This document shows positions 22,801 to 33,921 of a stretch of 64,000 nt of DNA, piece after piece. A program made the position numbers and the translations under genes. The notes below the pieces were generated by a model. It was not told the origin of the DNA. It was given only the letters and a program-made list of their open reading frames with translations, and made no database searches. Within the stretch, counting starts at the first letter, position 1. Every line of letters starts with the position of its first letter. The DNA comes from Aquila chrysaetos chrysaetos. Taxonomy: Eukaryota; Chordata; Aves; Accipitriformes; Accipitridae. The stretch covers positions 11,378,001-11,442,000 of the forward strand of contig NC_044009.1 in assembly GCF_900496995.4 (NCBI RefSeq), written 5' to 3'.

Positions 22801-25800
22801 TCCCATCAGGGAGTCAAAAAGAGGCCTTTTCCCTAGTATTCAGCTCAGCTGAAGGGATATACCCGCCAACTCTGAGCATGCAGGAAACTGGAAAAACACA
22901 AAATAATTGTGTCAGACCTTCCGCTCTCCCCATCCATCCTGCACAGCTCCATTTGCAGGCTATATATTATAATAGATACCGCACAAGAGATTACAGTTCA
23001 CTGGCCAGCACTCCAGACACTGAAGGGAAGACCTCCATGAGCTGCAGCAGCAAACCTCTCAAGCCTTTTGCAACTGGCTCCTGCCTCACCCTACCCCACA
23101 GAGAAACCCGTACCTCACATCTTCGCCGCATGGTGCCATGGTGTCCCAACTGCTCCATGAGCCCTGCAGCCAGAGTAAAGCGGGCTCAGGCTTGCTGTGG
23201 CGCAGAGAAGGCATGCAAGCAGGCTAAAGCCCTGCTCAATGGACATCAGCATCGTCATGAAACAGAAGCAGCGCCCGCAGCATACTTCTTTTTGGTAAGT
23301 ACAGATGGCACTAAGTTGTGAACGAGCAAAAAACAAGGCTTATTGGCTTTGGTTCTTTTCTTTTTTTTGTAGGAAGTGAAGAATGCGGCCAAATAAATGG
23401 GAGCAAAAAGGCCACGTGTCACTCTCTGGAAAAGCATAAAATTTGAAAAATGGCAATGCTGCGGAAAGAAGAGATGGCAGAAATAAGCATTTATTTCCCC
23501 CAGGCTGGGTAACACCCAAGCAGTGGGGACACTAACTCCATTTACTTCACATGCAGCTTGGATGGGAAGGAGGAAGACAACGCAACCCCCTGAGGAGCAA
23601 CTGGTTTTAACTGCAGCACTGCAGATGCTGCAAAGCCCTGTCCCTTCTCTCCACAGAGGGATAAAAGGTTCCCTCACTCGCCAGTCCCCCTCCCAAAATT
23701 GCAAACTGAGCATTCAGAGAACTAGATTTTTCTATCTTCCTAGATAGCGTTATATTCCTCTCTGCAGTTAATAAAACAAGCAAGGAAACCACCTGGGGAC
23801 AACTCCTGCCTCAAGTCAAGCACAGCTCTTGCTGAACCCAGTAAGGGCTGGTCCTTATCCAGCAAATACTTAACAAAATGCTTCAATTCTGAGGATGGGA
23901 ATAGTCTCATTTAAATTAAGCACACACAGAACAAGGGCCGAGGAAACTATGGCATGCAGTGTATTTTTACCCCAACACACAAGATCTCCCAAGCACGAAC
24001 ATCTTGCCTGAGATCTCAGGAGACCAGTGAGGTGGAAAAATGCAGGAAAAGGACGGAGCTAAGCAGTAACAACACTGCCAAGTGCAAGCTGGTCCTCGCA
24101 CCAGCCACAGGACTGAGCTTTGCTTTCCAGGCCAGGCAGCTGGCCCAAGGATCACTGTGCACTAAGGGGACATTCCCATCTTTTGGGGACTTCCACAGCA
24201 CTTTGCTGAATCTGCATCACTTCACCTATGTTGGAGCACAGTGTGCAAAACAAGAAAAGGTGTTTGTTCTCCACAGGCAATCGCACATGTTCCCTGTTGA
24301 TAAACCTCTTAAAATCAGACTACCCAAGCATTTGGATAGAGGCATCTGTGCTGCTGTGGGACTTTTGTAGGGCTGCTGTAGGGCCACTGCCTCCTATGGC
24401 CGTGATCCTGACCACACAGCAGGTATCCCTTCATTTCAGTCCTTTTTTTTCCATTGTTGTCATCAAAATTCTCAGTAGAAACCCCCAGTTCAAAGCAAAA
24501 TACAAAATTCTAACTTTTATCACAGTTAGGCATGCACCTGAGGCATCGGGTTAATTTGTCAGATCTCCTTTTCACTGTTTTAGTGTGGCAAAAGAATCTT
24601 CTCATCCTTAATACGCTGGGTCAGCCCTCAGTTACACTGCAAATACAGTGCAACAGTCCGATCCCCTCGCAGCATGATCACATCACAAGCTGTTAGGAAA
24701 GTAATCTATACCCTGGCAATATAACCATAAATATTTCCGCCAGCCGTCTTATAAAATGGATCACCATTCCATAGCTATGTGTGTATTTACTATTAATGGA
24801 TACAATTTCACCTATTGCTTGGTTAGCTGGTTCAGCAATTGTAGTAGTATTCAGGAATCCTGATTGTGCTACCATATGATTAAAAAAAAAAAAAAAGAAC
24901 CAGGTGATGTTTAGACACCTGCAGCAAGCCTGACTGGGTTGGGCTTTCTCTTCAGGACACTGAGGCCCTCTCGAGCTGAGTATGCTGAAATGTTTCCTTA
25001 CATCTCAGTAAAAGTGTCCTTCTCAGTGCATTCCCCCTGCCAAATCCTTTAGATCAACGTTTTCAAAATCTCTGAGTGAGCTCTGTAACGTAAGACTGCA
25101 TTTTAAAATAAGTGATTCTGAACAGACCTGTGAAATCTGTACTCTGAGATATTTGAAATTTTGGGCAATCTGACAATTTGGTATTAGCTTAGCAGCCTTG
25201 GGAGAGACATTGTCTAATAAAAAGATACTGGACAAACTCCAGTTAATTTTTAATCCTGAAAGTTTTCCAAAATCTTGCTTTCAATATTGCTGGCAAGGCA
25301 TCCCAAGGAGTAGACACATAAATCAATGCATCAGCTCTCCATGTGCTGCTGAAATACTATTTGCTACATTTCACCCTGCCTTAGCAGATATATCAGGGGA
25401 GATTCTCAGGAATGCAGCATGTGAGCTGAACCCTGTACCAACAAGCACATGGTGATGGGGATATCCTTCTCTCAGCTTGCTGAGAAAGGAGCAAGGAGGG
25501 GGGATCAGCTCCCCTTCTTTCTACTTGCCAGCTTCCTTAAAGCTGCACTTGTATGAAAATTAACTTCCCCACAAGCAAAAAGGAAAGGAGAAAAACTCCA
25601 AGAATTTTGAAATTTTTCTGTTCAAATCCTTTTGCTTGTTATTTTCTAGCATTTGCGGTCATTGGAGGGATTCCTTGGAGAGCATTTCTGTGTGAATCCA
25701 AATACACATTCTTCTCTTTTACTATTTCTTTCTACAACCTGTATTTTCCCCTTATGATCCCTTATTATTTGGTGTCAACGGCCCATATAGTTGCTCAGCA

Positions 25801-28800
25801 TAGTCCCTTATACAAAAAGTTTCCAATTTAGAAGGAAGGAAGTATCAAGGCACACAACAGAGAAAGAAACTCAAGTTTGCACAGCCTACTGCTAGACCTT
25901 GACCCCACTCACTGCTGGTGCTGCAGAGGAAGTTTCCTGAGGGTAGGAGGTCACCAGTCACCCACCACCCAGCTAAGGTTACTGTTCATCACCTCATCGT
26001 GATGGCCATCATTCCCTGCCCCAGAGATGCCACCCCTTCGACGGAGCTGTGCATCAGGTGTCTGGCAAGGGGAGACTGAATCGGATGCCACAGAGGGTGT
26101 CCCAGTGATGGGCAAACACCAGGCAGCCAAGAACAGTCAGTGCCAGTGACAAGCATCTCTCCTCCCGAGGACAGAAAACGGTCAGAGCAGCAGAGCTAAG
26201 CAAAGGAGAGATGTGTTCCCAATTTTTGGTTCGCTGGGGGATCCACCTCACTCATAAATTCAGCCAGGGGCAGGGAGCTGGCAGTCAAGATGGAGGTGGG
26301 AAGGAACATACTTTGTAAGATTTGGATCTGACTGAATAGTGGATAGTGAGCTCAGAAACGGAGACTCCTCTCTTGGGCTTTGTCTTAAGAGAACAGGCAT
26401 GGGAGTCACACAGCAGGGCACAGACCTGTTGCCAGGCCCAAGTGATGGGGAATACAAGGATGTCCCTTTGGGCACCTCTCCACCCTCTCTCCTGTCCACC
26501 TCTTGGCCAGCATCAACAGGCCTGTGGAGGCACTGGGCATGCGAGGAGGGAACGGATGCTCTGAGCCCCATAGGGAAAAAGATCCCAAGGAAGGAAGAGA
26601 GGGAGGTAGAGCCACCCCTCTCCCCATAAGGACCATATCCAGCCCGCACCCGAGCTCTCACCTGATCAGCTCCCGGAGGATGTCTGCCCGGCCCACACGC
26701 GCCGCATGGTAGACAGGGGTGCTGCGGTGGTGCCGGCTGCCGTTGGGGTCAGCCCCAGCTTCCAGAAGGATCTTGGCACACTCGAGGTGCCCGTTGACCA
26801 CGGCCACATAGAGGGCGGTCTGCCCCTTCACATCCACCAGGTCGATCTCAGCCCCTTTGCGGAGGAGGAAGTCGACGCAGGGGCCGTGGCCGGCAGTGGC
26901 AGCGATGCGCAGCGGCGTGCAGGGCAGCCAGCCGCAGCACCACACGGACTTCTCGTTGATCCGGCTGGCATCGGAGGGGGGAAAAGCGTTGGGTCAGAGA
27001 GGGTCTCCTGCCACCTTGCACCATCCCACCTACCCCAGCCCCAGAGGAGGATGCTGGGAGAGCCCTAACAGCTCGCTTGAAGCTCTTCCTCCCCATTTCT
27101 GGCACTTCATAGCAGCCCTGAAAAGCTCCTGCCAATAACCTGACTAGGCGCTGCACATGGGTAGCCAGGGACTACAGCATGTACCAGAGTAGCGCCTGGA
27201 AGATGGGCTTTATCGCAGCTCTGCTGTGTCAGGAGCTGCACATACGCACAGTGAGCGACAAACCCTGCCTCAAAACATAATCAAAATTACCAATAAAAAA
27301 AATAAAAAGCTCCCTACTCCCTTTTTACAGGGAGATGTCCCAGATCAGTAGTGACCAAGCTGGGGACAACAACCATTTAATTCAAGCTGCTCCAAAGGGG
27401 GGCAGAAAGTCAGGAAAGCAGCAGGGAAACAGCAAGAGGACAGGGGAGGAGGGGAGCAATGTACGGAAATGCAGGCGTACATCTGTATCACACCACCGGC
27501 AACATCCACACTCAGCCAGGCACCATGGGATGCCATAAACACAAATCCAGGGAAACTCAGCCCTGCCAGCAAGGACTAAGCTTGGGAGGTGCAGCCATCC
27601 TGCACTGAACAGCATAAATAGGCCATTAGCTTCCTTGGTGGATGGCTGTACTGGCCTAAGAGCCTTTTCCAATTTATTGAAAGAGTTGGTTCTGGCTGGC
27701 AGCTGCTTAGACACCCTCTGAATAACCTGTATTAGTTGTCATGCTCATCCAGATCTCAGGTTAACCCTACAAATCTCATAAACGTCCAGACCTCACTCAC
27801 TCTCTGCAAATCACTGCGGGTACTGTTTTAGCAGGAACACACAGAGAGGAAAGGATTTCTTTAAGGCCAATGTAGGCTGGTGAAAGTGCTCTTTAGCCAG
27901 TGTAGCAGTGGATTTGCTCTTCTAGCTCACTCCATGCAGGCCCACGTAACTGGTACAGGACAAAGCAGTTTTTATACAGTGCATTTACAGAGTCTGCTAC
28001 AAGAGCAATGCCACAATTTTTTTTTTTCAACCACGTTTTAGGAAGAGGAGTAGTATAAACCCCACATCATGCCCTCAGCTGTCAAGTCTTATGATAAAAG
28101 TGCTCCCTCTAACCTTGGATATTTGGGGATCTCCACCCCATACCAACCCCCAAATTCAAAGAAGTCACTTCTCTGCTCACTCCACCACCTGCTGTGGTGG
28201 TGTGGGTCCAGCCCTCCTCCTCCCACCAAACTTTGCTTTTTCCTGCAAGGAGGGATGCCTGGCCCTGCTGCCACAGGGCTCCCACATGGCGTGGCAGAAA
28301 AATAAGGCAAAAATCTCAGAGCAAGGGTCCGAAGAGCCCCAGCTGCCCAGGTGGCACAGAGAGGGGCTGGCTCATTGTCATTTTTGCTGAAAGGACACTT
28401 TTTTTGAGGCTGGGAGACTTTTTGCACTCTAAGCAGTTTTCTCCATGGTGCAGGAAAATTAATTAACTGTCCCCACGGTCACAGACTTAGCATTGGGCAG
28501 ATTTTGTAACATTGGGTGTTTCAGGTTTATATTTGATTGTAATCCCTTTTGTATGTTTTTCCCATTATACGTAGGCTCCTATTTTCATGGTATTACATTT
28601 CTGCCCTGATCTGAAAAGAGCTCGTGCTCGGCCGCCGCACGCTCGCGAACTGGCTTGAGATTTGCCTCCTGGGAGACCACGGTGGGATGATCGGGGGGGG
28701 GGGCGAGCGGAGCATCTTCCCAACCTGACACCTCTCCCGTAAAAACGGAACGAGAAGGGGTTGGGCGTCTCCAAAAGGAGCAAGCTGTGGGAATGGTGCG

Positions 28801-29328
28801 GGGTGAGCAGCCCCAGGGCTGTCATTAGCCAAAATCCTCGAAGCGGGACCCGGCACTTGGTTTCCCCCTTGTCCCCGTGAGGGTCTCCAAAGGCAGCGCT
28901 GAGGGTGCGGGCAGGGTGGGGTGCGAGAAAGGCCCCCCCCCAGCCCCCCCTCACCTTTGGAAGCTCTCCTCTTGCAGCAAGCTCTTGAGGGTGGGCAGGT
29001 CCCCCACGTAGGCCGCGTCGTGCAGGCGGGTGTCCTCGCAGTGCTCGATGGGGTGGTCGCAGAACTGCTCCCGCAGCCACTCCTTCAGGTTACGACCTGC
29101 GCTGGAGAGAGAGCGGAGCGGAGCGGAGCGGGGCGGGGAGGGGGGGGGAAGCCGGGTTGAGCCCTGGCCCAGGGCTGTCCCGTCCCCTCCCGGCACAAGG
29201 CGAGCCCGAAAGGAGCCCCTGCCACGGCGGCGGGCCCGCAGCGCCACTCCCCCCCCCCCACGTTACCTGCCTGCCCGCCTGAGGCGGCGGGCGGGTCCCC
29301 GCCGCCGGGGGGGGCCGCCCTCCGCCAT
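19746..29328 (-). CDS. ankyrin repeat and SOCS box protein 1 (complete, 5 coding exons)
   Basis: Joined exons 29267-29328, 28955-29101, 26662-26964, 21804-22189 and 19746-19879 give 1032 nt and 343 residues. The human protein, as recalled, is about 335. ASB proteins are substrate receptors: ankyrin repeats hold the target, and the SOCS box recruits Elongin B/C and Cullin-5 for ubiquitination. Ankyrin-type repeats lie at about residues 44-69, 81-112, 115-146, 149-179, 195-228 and 241-272, with TPLRIAATAGHG, TALYVAVVNGHL and TPVYHAARVG as clear cores. The SOCS box occupies about 301-341. Its BC box is SLLSLCRIAVRR, with Cys309, and its Cul5 box holds LPIP at 328-331. All introns are GT-AG and the phases agree. 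Residues around NLKEWLREQFCDHP and INEKSVWCCGWLPCTPL are near-identical to mammalian ASB1. The start MAEGG matches mammals, but residues 8-18 are unusually Arg-rich. Confidence 0.96.
19880..21803 (-). other. ASB1 intron 4
   Basis: A 1924-bp intron with donor GTAAGT and acceptor TTGCAG on the minus strand. I recognise no repeat or nested gene. Confidence 0.85.
21804..22189 (-). CDS. ASB1 coding exon 4 (ankyrin repeats 5-6)
   Basis: A 386-bp exon with acceptor CCACCCAG and donor G|GTAAGT. It starts by completing Arg171 and encodes residues 172-299. These include YGADVDVNHH, the repeat starting CPLYISAAYHNLQCF, and the last repeat DAVLRHGCEAAFVHLL. Residues around 182-194 differ most from mammalian ASB1, in a loop between repeats. 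Long open frames on the opposite strand here are shadows of this exon. Confidence 0.96.
22190..26661 (-). other. ASB1 intron 3
   Basis: A 4472-bp intron. It holds an A15 run at 24882-24896. I recognise no exon, RNA gene or mobile element in it. The 176-codon plus-strand frame at 22791-23321 has no recognisable domain. Confidence 0.85.
26662..26964 (-). CDS. ASB1 coding exon 3 (ankyrin repeats 2-4)
   Basis: A 303-bp exon with acceptor GATGCCAG and donor GATCAG|GTGAGA. It completes Ser70, encodes residues 71-170, and begins Arg171. It carries RINEKSVWCC and three consecutive ankyrin repeats with the usual TPL..AA..GH cores. It is the most strongly conserved part of the gene compared with mammals. 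Confidence 0.97.
26965..28954 (-). other. ASB1 intron 2
   Basis: A 1990-bp intron. The donor, GTGAGG, is followed at once by two long G runs on the transcribed sense strand (28931-28950), which could form a G-quadruplex. Otherwise I recognise nothing in it. The part nearest exon 2, about 28610-28950, lies within the CpG island. Confidence 0.85.
28955..29101 (-). CDS. ASB1 coding exon 2 (N-terminal helix, ankyrin repeat 1)
   Basis: A 147-bp exon with acceptor TCTCTCCAG and donor CCAAAG|GTGAGG. It completes Ser21, encodes residues 22-69 and begins Ser70. It contains AGRNLKEWLREQF and TRLHDAAYVGDLPTLKSLL, the first ankyrin repeat. Confidence 0.96.
29102..29266 (-). other. ASB1 intron 1, short and GC-rich
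   Basis: A 165-bp intron with donor GTAACG and acceptor TCTCTCCAG. It contains long G and C homopolymers and GGAGC repeats. It breaks the reading frame in all sensible readings, and splicing is required to join MAEGG... to AGRNLKEW. Confidence 0.85.
29267..29328 (-). CDS. ASB1 coding exon 1 (start)
   Basis: The ATG is at 29326-29328. It encodes residues 1-20, MAEGG through RRAG, plus two bases of Ser21. The frame is fixed by the phase needed for exon 2. Mammalian ASB1 also begins MAEGG. A C8 run in the exon makes the frame sensitive to sequencing error, but only the frame as written splices in phase. The Kozak context is fair, with C at -3 and G at +4. Confidence 0.88.
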
Positions 29329-29419
29329 CTGCCCCTCGCCCCGCCGGGCCGGCTCGGCCGGCCTCCCTCCCCCGCCGGCAGCAGCGGCCGCCGCCGCCCT
29401 CCACTCCCCGGGCCGGCCT

Positions 29420-29449
29420 GATTGGTGCCTGCCGGCCCGGCGGCTTCCT
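29420..29449 (-). promoter_or_regulatory. CCAAT box and ETS-like site upstream of ASB1
   Basis: The minus strand reads CACCAATCA with CCAATC at 29420-29425, about 95 bp upstream of the ATG. An AGGAAG core at 29444-29449 fits an ETS-family site. The positions fit a promoter with a start site between the CCAAT box and the ATG. No TATA box is seen. Confidence 0.5.
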
Positions 29450-31835
29450 GCCTCCGCGTTAAGGTGGTTTTCCCCCGGCGGGAGGAGGGCGGTTCGCCTC
29501 CGCTCCGGCAGCGCGGGAGCCGGGAGTAACGCCGGAGCCATTCCTCCTTCAGACCCGCCCCGCGGCGGTACCTCAGCGGGAGGCAGGCTAGGGCGGCCCG
29601 GCGCGGCCCGGCTCTCCTGGCGGCGGCCCTCAGCGCCCCGAGCCGGAGCCCTTAGCCCGGCAGAGCTCGGTGGCTGGTAAAGGGGCCTGGGGGCTCCTTC
29701 TTCCAGCAGCGGGCAAAAATGGAGCTGGTAATTTACAGTGCTGTCCCCGCTCCCTGCAGCAGCCTCACGGCCGCCACCTGCACCTCTGCAGGAGGGATAC
29801 CAAGTGTTTTGAAAGCTGGCGTAGTGCAGCGTTTTGCTTTCCTTAGGCTAGACAAGGTTTTCCACAGCTAAAAGCTGCAGAGAAGGTTTTAACGGGATCG
29901 TACCCTCCTGATTTTCCCCGCAGCGCTGCTCCCGGGGCCGTCCGTCGGGTTGCCGCAAGCCTGAGGGAGAAAACAGCCTGTGTGAGGGTGGGCAGAGCTG
30001 CAGCGGGCTGGGAGCGAGCAGAAAGGCGAGCCGGTTATGAAGACACCACCAAGGAACGGCAGGGTCTGAGGAAAAAGCTGCTGCTTTGCTTAAACCCCGC
30101 CAGGCAGCCTCAAACGTGGCGCCCAAAGCTGCACTCTCAGAAAGGAGCAGCGGTCCTGTTAGGTGCCAACACGGGCACAACGCTTTGGGACCGCGAAGGG
30201 AAACCACGCAAAAGGTCCGCAAGGAAAGCAGGTCGCACAGAACCCGACCTCCTCCAGCAGCTCGTCGTGTTGGTGCCCTGGCGCAGAGCCGCTCTCCGAG
30301 TGTTTGAAACACACCCTCGGCTGCTGAGCACACGTTGTCGAGTCCCCAGTGCCAGAGGGGAATGGCGGTAATCCATCTAGCTTTCCTGCAGCTCCACTCC
30401 TGCTGCTCCATGGCAGGGTATCAGTCTGCAGACGCCAGACTCTGGCTGCAAACACAGTTTCCTGTAAATGTTATTATTTGGGCTCGACCGATCCGGAGGA
30501 GAGATCTGCAAATCAAACCTGTTTGCCTTGCCCAGTGGAAGATCAAAAGGGGGAAGGAATCGGTGGGATTTTCAGAAACCATTGGTGCTGGCTAGCACTG
30601 CCACCTTCCCCTGCTGGCAGTCCTTATGCCATTAGATGAGGCAGACTTGGGGCCAAGAAACGTCCCCTGGAATGAATTGGCTGCCAGTCTGGAAACGTGA
30701 CTCAATGTTTGGCCCTCCTTGAGTCAAAGGGACCAGATCTGGAAACCAGACAACAGGGCTAGGTAGAACTCCACCCTCAGCTTGGTCGGCCCATGCTCCC
30801 CCATGTCTGTGAAGGACTTTCTAGGATTGGGATGGGCTGAGGCTGAGCTTTCTGAGGTGGGCTCGCCCCAGGGCTGGCCTCTCTTTGGCAGATGCCTTTG
30901 CTGAGTTTGCAAACGTCCCGACAGAGCAGACCCACCACCCTCCAGCAGGCTCGTCTGCATTCCTTCCTTGGTTTCTAACCCCAATCTACAACTGCATCCA
31001 GCTACAGAGGCTCTGTGTGACCCCCCCTCTGTGTCTGCTCATGGGCGGGGAAGCAGCCATATACATCTCGGTTCCTTGTTGCTGTGCCTCATGATAGCGC
31101 AAGACAGACCAGAGCAGCTTTCTAGCTGTTGCATTGTCTACAGCCCTTACAGATTTAATGGGACTAGATTTAATTAGCTCCTCCAGCTGCAAAGTGTTCT
31201 GTTGGACTGCTGGCCAGCCATGAGGTCTCATCCAGAGGAAGAAGGCATGTTAGTCCACGGGCTTTCATACACATGGCCCCTGACCAAAAGCCATAATGCC
31301 TGTGTGCACAAGGGGATAGTTACTGCAAGGGACAGAAACCTTTGTACTTTAGTGCCTTCCCAGCCGGAACGCAATGCCAGTTTTCAAAGCTCTCAGGAAC
31401 AGGCCACTTCCGCTCAGCACAATTTTTCTTTAAAAGAGATTTGTTTACTCACTCTGTGTCATTCGGAGCTGTCTGTTCTCTCTTTTCCCATGGGTAAAGC
31501 ATAGACAGGCAAGAAAGGGGAGCAGAGGATGCAGCAGTGTTTACTTGCAATATGGTAGTTGTCCCCATGGACAAAGCAGGGCCCCAGAGAGGAACAAAGT
31601 GGCTGGTAAACAAGACAGACAAAGCTGGAATGCCAGTGTCTGGATTGCTTATGATTTGAGGTTCATTCAGTTCTTCTTGCAGAAAATGCCTCCATTTAAC
31701 ACCTCTGTTCTCTCTCATCCACGTATTTATGTACTTACAGGCATGCTGCAATGAAAGGCAGAAAGCTTTTACATACCATATCCCATTATACTTTCTAGCA
31801 GAAGTTTGTCTCCTGAGCAAGGCTTTTCTTCTCTC

Positions 31836-31869
31836 TTTTTTTTTTTTTTTTTTTTTGGGGGGGGGGGGG
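31836..31869. repeat. T21 run joined to G13 run
   Basis: Twenty-one T followed directly by thirteen G on the + strand. Such a junction is polymorphic and hard to sequence, so the exact length should not be trusted. Confidence 0.85.
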
Positions 31870-32189
31870 CGTTTTTCTTTTCCTTAAATGCATGTGAAAA
31901 CCAACCCATCCGAAATTGACCTAATGAGTTCTTGTACAGGGGTGGTGGAAAGGGAGTGATTGCGATTGCTGTCTCAGCCTTGGAGATGGCCAACACTGGG
32001 AATCTGTAGGTATCTAAGAGAAATCCTGTGAAGAAATACAAGGTAATGTAAGTCTGTATCACTCTGAGTGCAATGGAGAAATGTAAATTCACAAATTTGC
32101 ATTTGGCCATGTTTGGAGAAATAATTTTAGGTCCAGCACACCTGACTGCTCCTACCAGACATATCTCTTGCAAGCTGAGGGCGTAGGCT

Positions 32190-32278
32190 GTGGGCAGCCC
32201 TGGCTGCAGTTCTAGTCTGCCCCACCAGGAGGTTGGACTAGATGACCTCCTGAGGTTCCTTTCAGCCTGAATTATCCC
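32190..32278 (+). mobile_element. diverged CR1 LINE fragment, 3' end
   Basis: The sequence carries GGTTGGACTAGATGACCTCC, then 'tgaggttcctttcagcctgaattat', the CR1 3' end in sense orientation. It is older than the copies at 37.9 and 60.3 kb, and the terminal ATTCTATG repeats are lost. The left edge is uncertain. Confidence 0.7.
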
Positions 32279-33783
32279 AAAGTCCTAATAATAATCAGCC
32301 AATGCTTTCTGTAACTGGAACAGTGCTGAAGTCCACGGACTGTTTCTAAAGGCTGCAAAAGGCTGTTGCTGCTTGTTTGAGGAACATCAGGCAGATCCTC
32401 CACTGGCACAAGGCAATGGTGGAATCAGGATCTGCTGGCTCACTGTTTTGGCACACATTACTTCTAGAAACCTGCCCTGTCCAGGCTCACCACCAGAAGG
32501 GAGAAGCAGCCAGGGCAGGTGAGTTTACTTGGCCTCTCTTCCCTCCGTGGCCAGCAGTTCATTATCTGTGGGTGGCCTTTCAGACTGCTGCACTGATCCC
32601 ACCCCACTTGAAAACTGATCCACCCAGTAATTAGGGCCTTCAACTCTCTCAACGAGAGCTTCCAGTATCTAAAAATAGCCAGTAATTCAACACAGCCAAC
32701 ACACACTGACTCGGTCATTAGGCAAGACCTTTTCTCCAGCTCCTAACACTGAAGCAATGAAAAAGAAAAAAAGTAAAAACAAAAACAAAAAAAAAGCAAA
32801 GAACACTTCTTCTGATTCTCCGGAGGAGCCCTCAGCCATAGCAGCTAGCTCAACCGTATCTCCACATGCACTAACATTTCCCACTGCCTCTCCTGAGCAG
32901 ACACATCCTCCCACTTGCCATCCTCTCCCAACCATGCTCTTCATCCTCCAAGTGAAACGGGGAGTTCACCCATCCCAGTCCCATCCCGCTCCTGAAAACA
33001 GGGTGCTGGATCTCCATCAAGCACCACTCAGATCAGAAAGGAATCGGCCCATCTATTGGGGCACTGCTAGAGAGTCCCTGCCCCACAGGACCTGGGCACG
33101 TGCCCTCCAACCTGCTCCTCTCTGCACAGCCCACCTTCCCGTGTCCCTTGCCACCAGCCCCCACAGCCCAGCAGTGGTCTGCCTTCTGCAGGGTGGCAGC
33201 CCCTGTGAGCAGCATGCACTTGTAAAGATAATAGCACGGAGCACGGACGTACAAAGACCCATGGCTTAACCCTTCTTTCTGCACTTTGTCACTGGGATTA
33301 TTGCAAACAAGAGTTTCCAGTTTCAGGGCTGTGAAAGCCCCCTCTGTGGACTTAGAAGGTCTGTCTCACCTGAACATGGTGGAAGAGAAGAGAGGGGGCA
33401 GGGGTGAACTCCTCTTAACCCACTGCTTTTCCTTCCTGGAATTAAGCCAGTGGTTTCATTTAGTGCCAGAGTGCACAGTACAGGACTGAGAAGAGAAATG
33501 CACCTCCTTCTCTCTCATTTCTGGATTAACAAGGACATCCTGAGAGTCTTGCAGCCAGGTTGGGCACTCTGTTCTGTGACTGAAAAGGACAATTATTTAC
33601 ACCTGGTGCTAAAACGAGTGGTTAGCCCCACCACCACCACCACCTCCAATGCCCTGTCCAGAGGCACCACCTTTTAAATCCCCCAAGGTTCCTCCCAGAC
33701 CTGCCAAGCGGCCCAAGAAAGCTGCATTATGAAATACTTAGCAATTGTAGCTGCTTTGGTGCCAGAGTAACAGTCAAGCTGCA

Positions 33784-33921
33784 GACAGACAGAAAGAGAC
33801 ACAAAGAGACAGAAAGAGACACAAAGAAGGGAAGGGAAGGGAAGGGAAGGGGAAAAGGGAAGGGAAGGGGAAAAGGGAAGGGAAAAGGAAAGAAAGAAAG
33901 AAAGAAAAAGAAAAAGAAAAA
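33784..33921. repeat. purine-rich microsatellite: GACA/GAGACA, (GGGAA)n, (GAAA)n
   Basis: Imperfect AGAAAGAGACACA units (33784-33822) are followed by an uninterrupted purine run of 99 bases (33823-33921). That run is made of GGGAA units with GGGGAAAA variants, then GAAA and GAAAA units. The opposite strand is pure pyrimidine. Confidence 0.95.

Larger units (their letters stand above)
28610..29700. promoter_or_regulatory. CpG island over the ASB1 promoter, exons 1-2
   Basis: A dense cluster of CpG and GC runs stands out from the AT-richer surroundings and covers exon 1, the 165-bp intron 1 and exon 2. It includes GGGGCGGGG at about 29129-29137 and (GGAGC)-type pentamers at about 29111-29130. 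This is typical of a broadly expressed housekeeping promoter. The edges are judged by eye, and CpG density stays moderate to about 30350. Confidence 0.75.
29701..33783. other. intergenic between ASB1 and TRAF3IP1, first part
   Basis: No exon was recognised. CpG density fades by about 30350. It contains a T21-G13 homopolymer junction and a CR1 fragment, listed separately. Confidence 0.5.

Noticed and set aside
29030-29680. 216-codon plus-strand open frame over the ASB1 CpG island
   Set aside because: It is antisense to exons 1-2 and the promoter. Its Pro/Arg/Gly/Ala-rich composition follows from GC-rich DNA, and no domain is visible.
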